From Rhodopseudomonas rhenobacensis (GTDB lineage: Bacteria > Pseudomonadota > Alphaproteobacteria > Rhizobiales > Xanthobacteraceae): a stretch of 64,000 nucleotides of DNA. The stretch spans positions 62,001-126,000 of the forward strand of contig NZ_JACHIH010000002.1 of NCBI RefSeq assembly GCF_014203125.1. Reading direction: 5' to 3'. The position numbers and the translations under genes were made by a program. The notes under the pieces are model-generated. The model had not been told where the DNA came from and made no database searches. It saw only the letters and a program-made list of their open reading frames with translations. This document shows positions 63,423-64,000 of this stretch, piece after piece (positions within the stretch are counted from its first letter, which is position 1; the number at the start of each line of letters is the position of its first letter).

Positions 63423-64000
63423 TTATGCGCGCCTGACGCGAGAGAAGAAGCTCTCGATGATGTTGGTCGAAACGCCAAGACCGTGCCGGTAGGCCTCCGA
63501 ATGGTCCACCCGGGTGAGCGGATTGAGGCCGCAGAGTCCATCATATGCAAGATGTTCGTCGGCATAGACGTGAGCTTTGCGGCTCACGTGAGTTCGGACG
63601 ATGTCCCAGGCTCAATCGGCGTTCTCGGTCGGGGTTACCCGGGTGAACGTCTGCCCAATCAAGCAGCGCTCACGCGCTGCCATCACGACCACACGTTGCG
63701 GCGACTGGATCTTGCGTCGATCATCACGATCCTCTTTGCGGTTCTCCTGCCGGATGTGACCACCGAGGTACATGCCGTCGATTTCCACACGGTCGTCGAG
63801 CAACATCTGCTTCCGTCTTGCGGCCAATGCTTCTCTCAACTTCATCGGATTCGACCATGCCGTCTTGGTCTGAACTCCGAGTTCACGGGCGACCTGCAGT
63901 GCGGCCTTGCCCTTCGCTGCATTCGCCGACATGGCGATCACCGCAATAATCTGCCTAAACATCAGCTTCCGGCTGGCGAAGATGATGCCGCTGGTGAGAG
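63423..64000 (-). pseudogene. IS1595-family (ISXO2-like) transposase, disrupted and cut by window edge
   Basis: Minus-strand coding potential of an IS1595/ISXO2-like transposase. Parts seen are GIIFASRKLMFRQIIAVIAMS at the window edge, DDRVEIDGMYLGGHIRQE (first catalytic Asp), then KEDRDDRRKIQ. An in-frame TGA at 63612-63614 interrupts it after TRVTPTENAD. The frame continues with AWDIVRTHVSRKAHVYADEH (second Asp) and GVSTNIIESFFSRVRRA (Glu), ending at TAA 63423. The 5' part lies beyond the window. The stop makes an active transposase unlikely. No terminal inverted repeat could be fixed on the inner side (63176-63422 holds nothing else that I recognise). Confidence 0.82.

Overview
The window is GC-rich chromosomal DNA from an alphaproteobacterium of the order Hyphomicrobiales. 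The best fit is the Rhodopseudomonas/Bradyrhizobium group (Nitrobacteraceae). This rests on gene order (ribE-ribH-nusB-thiL; bamE / cytochrome bc1 chaperone / yceD-plsX-fabH-ihfA-merR; rlpA-dac-tmk-holB-metG-tatD-MBL), on a potassium-independent H+-pyrophosphatase, and on several families of palindromic intergenic repeats of the kind scattered through these genomes. Species cannot be fixed by eye.

Layout. 1-5.1 kb: riboflavin, transcription and thiamine genes, then hppA with a clear terminator. 5.2-10.3 kb: a small conserved protein, a TonB-dependent receptor and a divergent NarL-type sensor kinase/response regulator pair. 10.3-15.6 kb: envelope and lipid housekeeping (bamE, bc1 chaperone, yceD, plsX, fabH, ihfA, merR). 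15.7-17.7 kb: tRNA-Pro(GGG), two small membrane proteins and a phasin. 17.8-25.2 kb: an exopolysaccharide locus (initiating sugar transferase, glycosyltransferase, Wza-like export protein, Wzc-like co-polymerase with a degenerate P-loop, CelD/GNAT-like protein). 25.3-31.5 kb: heme A synthase, a tight metY-crcB-crcB-DUF190 set, a CoA-binding protein, an ECHDC3-like crotonase and a thioesterase. 31.5-43.2 kb: rplM-rpsI, a diguanylate cyclase, an AI-2E family transporter and the long rlpA to MBL-hydrolase run. 43.2-48.3 kb: a surface protein fusing an ice-binding-type domain to an autotransporter barrel, an acyl-CoA synthetase and an orphan TRAP binding protein. 48.3-50.6 kb: gene-poor, with a duplicated-domain secreted protein and a 49-residue exported peptide gene. 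50.6-58.6 kb: MHS-type transporter, alkaline-phosphatase-like protein with LysR regulator, UvrD-like helicase, YdhR-like protein and a cobalt-type nitrile hydratase operon. 58.8-61.9 kb: queC, mazG and a CNNM/CorC transporter. 61.9-64 kb: decayed DNA, in which a 5'-truncated NmrA-like gene and a 5'-truncated AraC gene meet head to head, followed by a broken IS1595-type transposase that runs off the window.

Most of the window is core genome. The most unusual items are the ice-binding-like/autotransporter fusion (43246-45339), the secreted protein built from two copies of an unrecognised domain with a short exported-peptide gene beside it (49255-50297), the RREPxLGP repeats in the MerR regulator, the co-polymerase lacking a Walker A lysine, and the double-truncation scar at 62879-62886. 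No CRISPR array, prophage or canonical riboswitch was seen.
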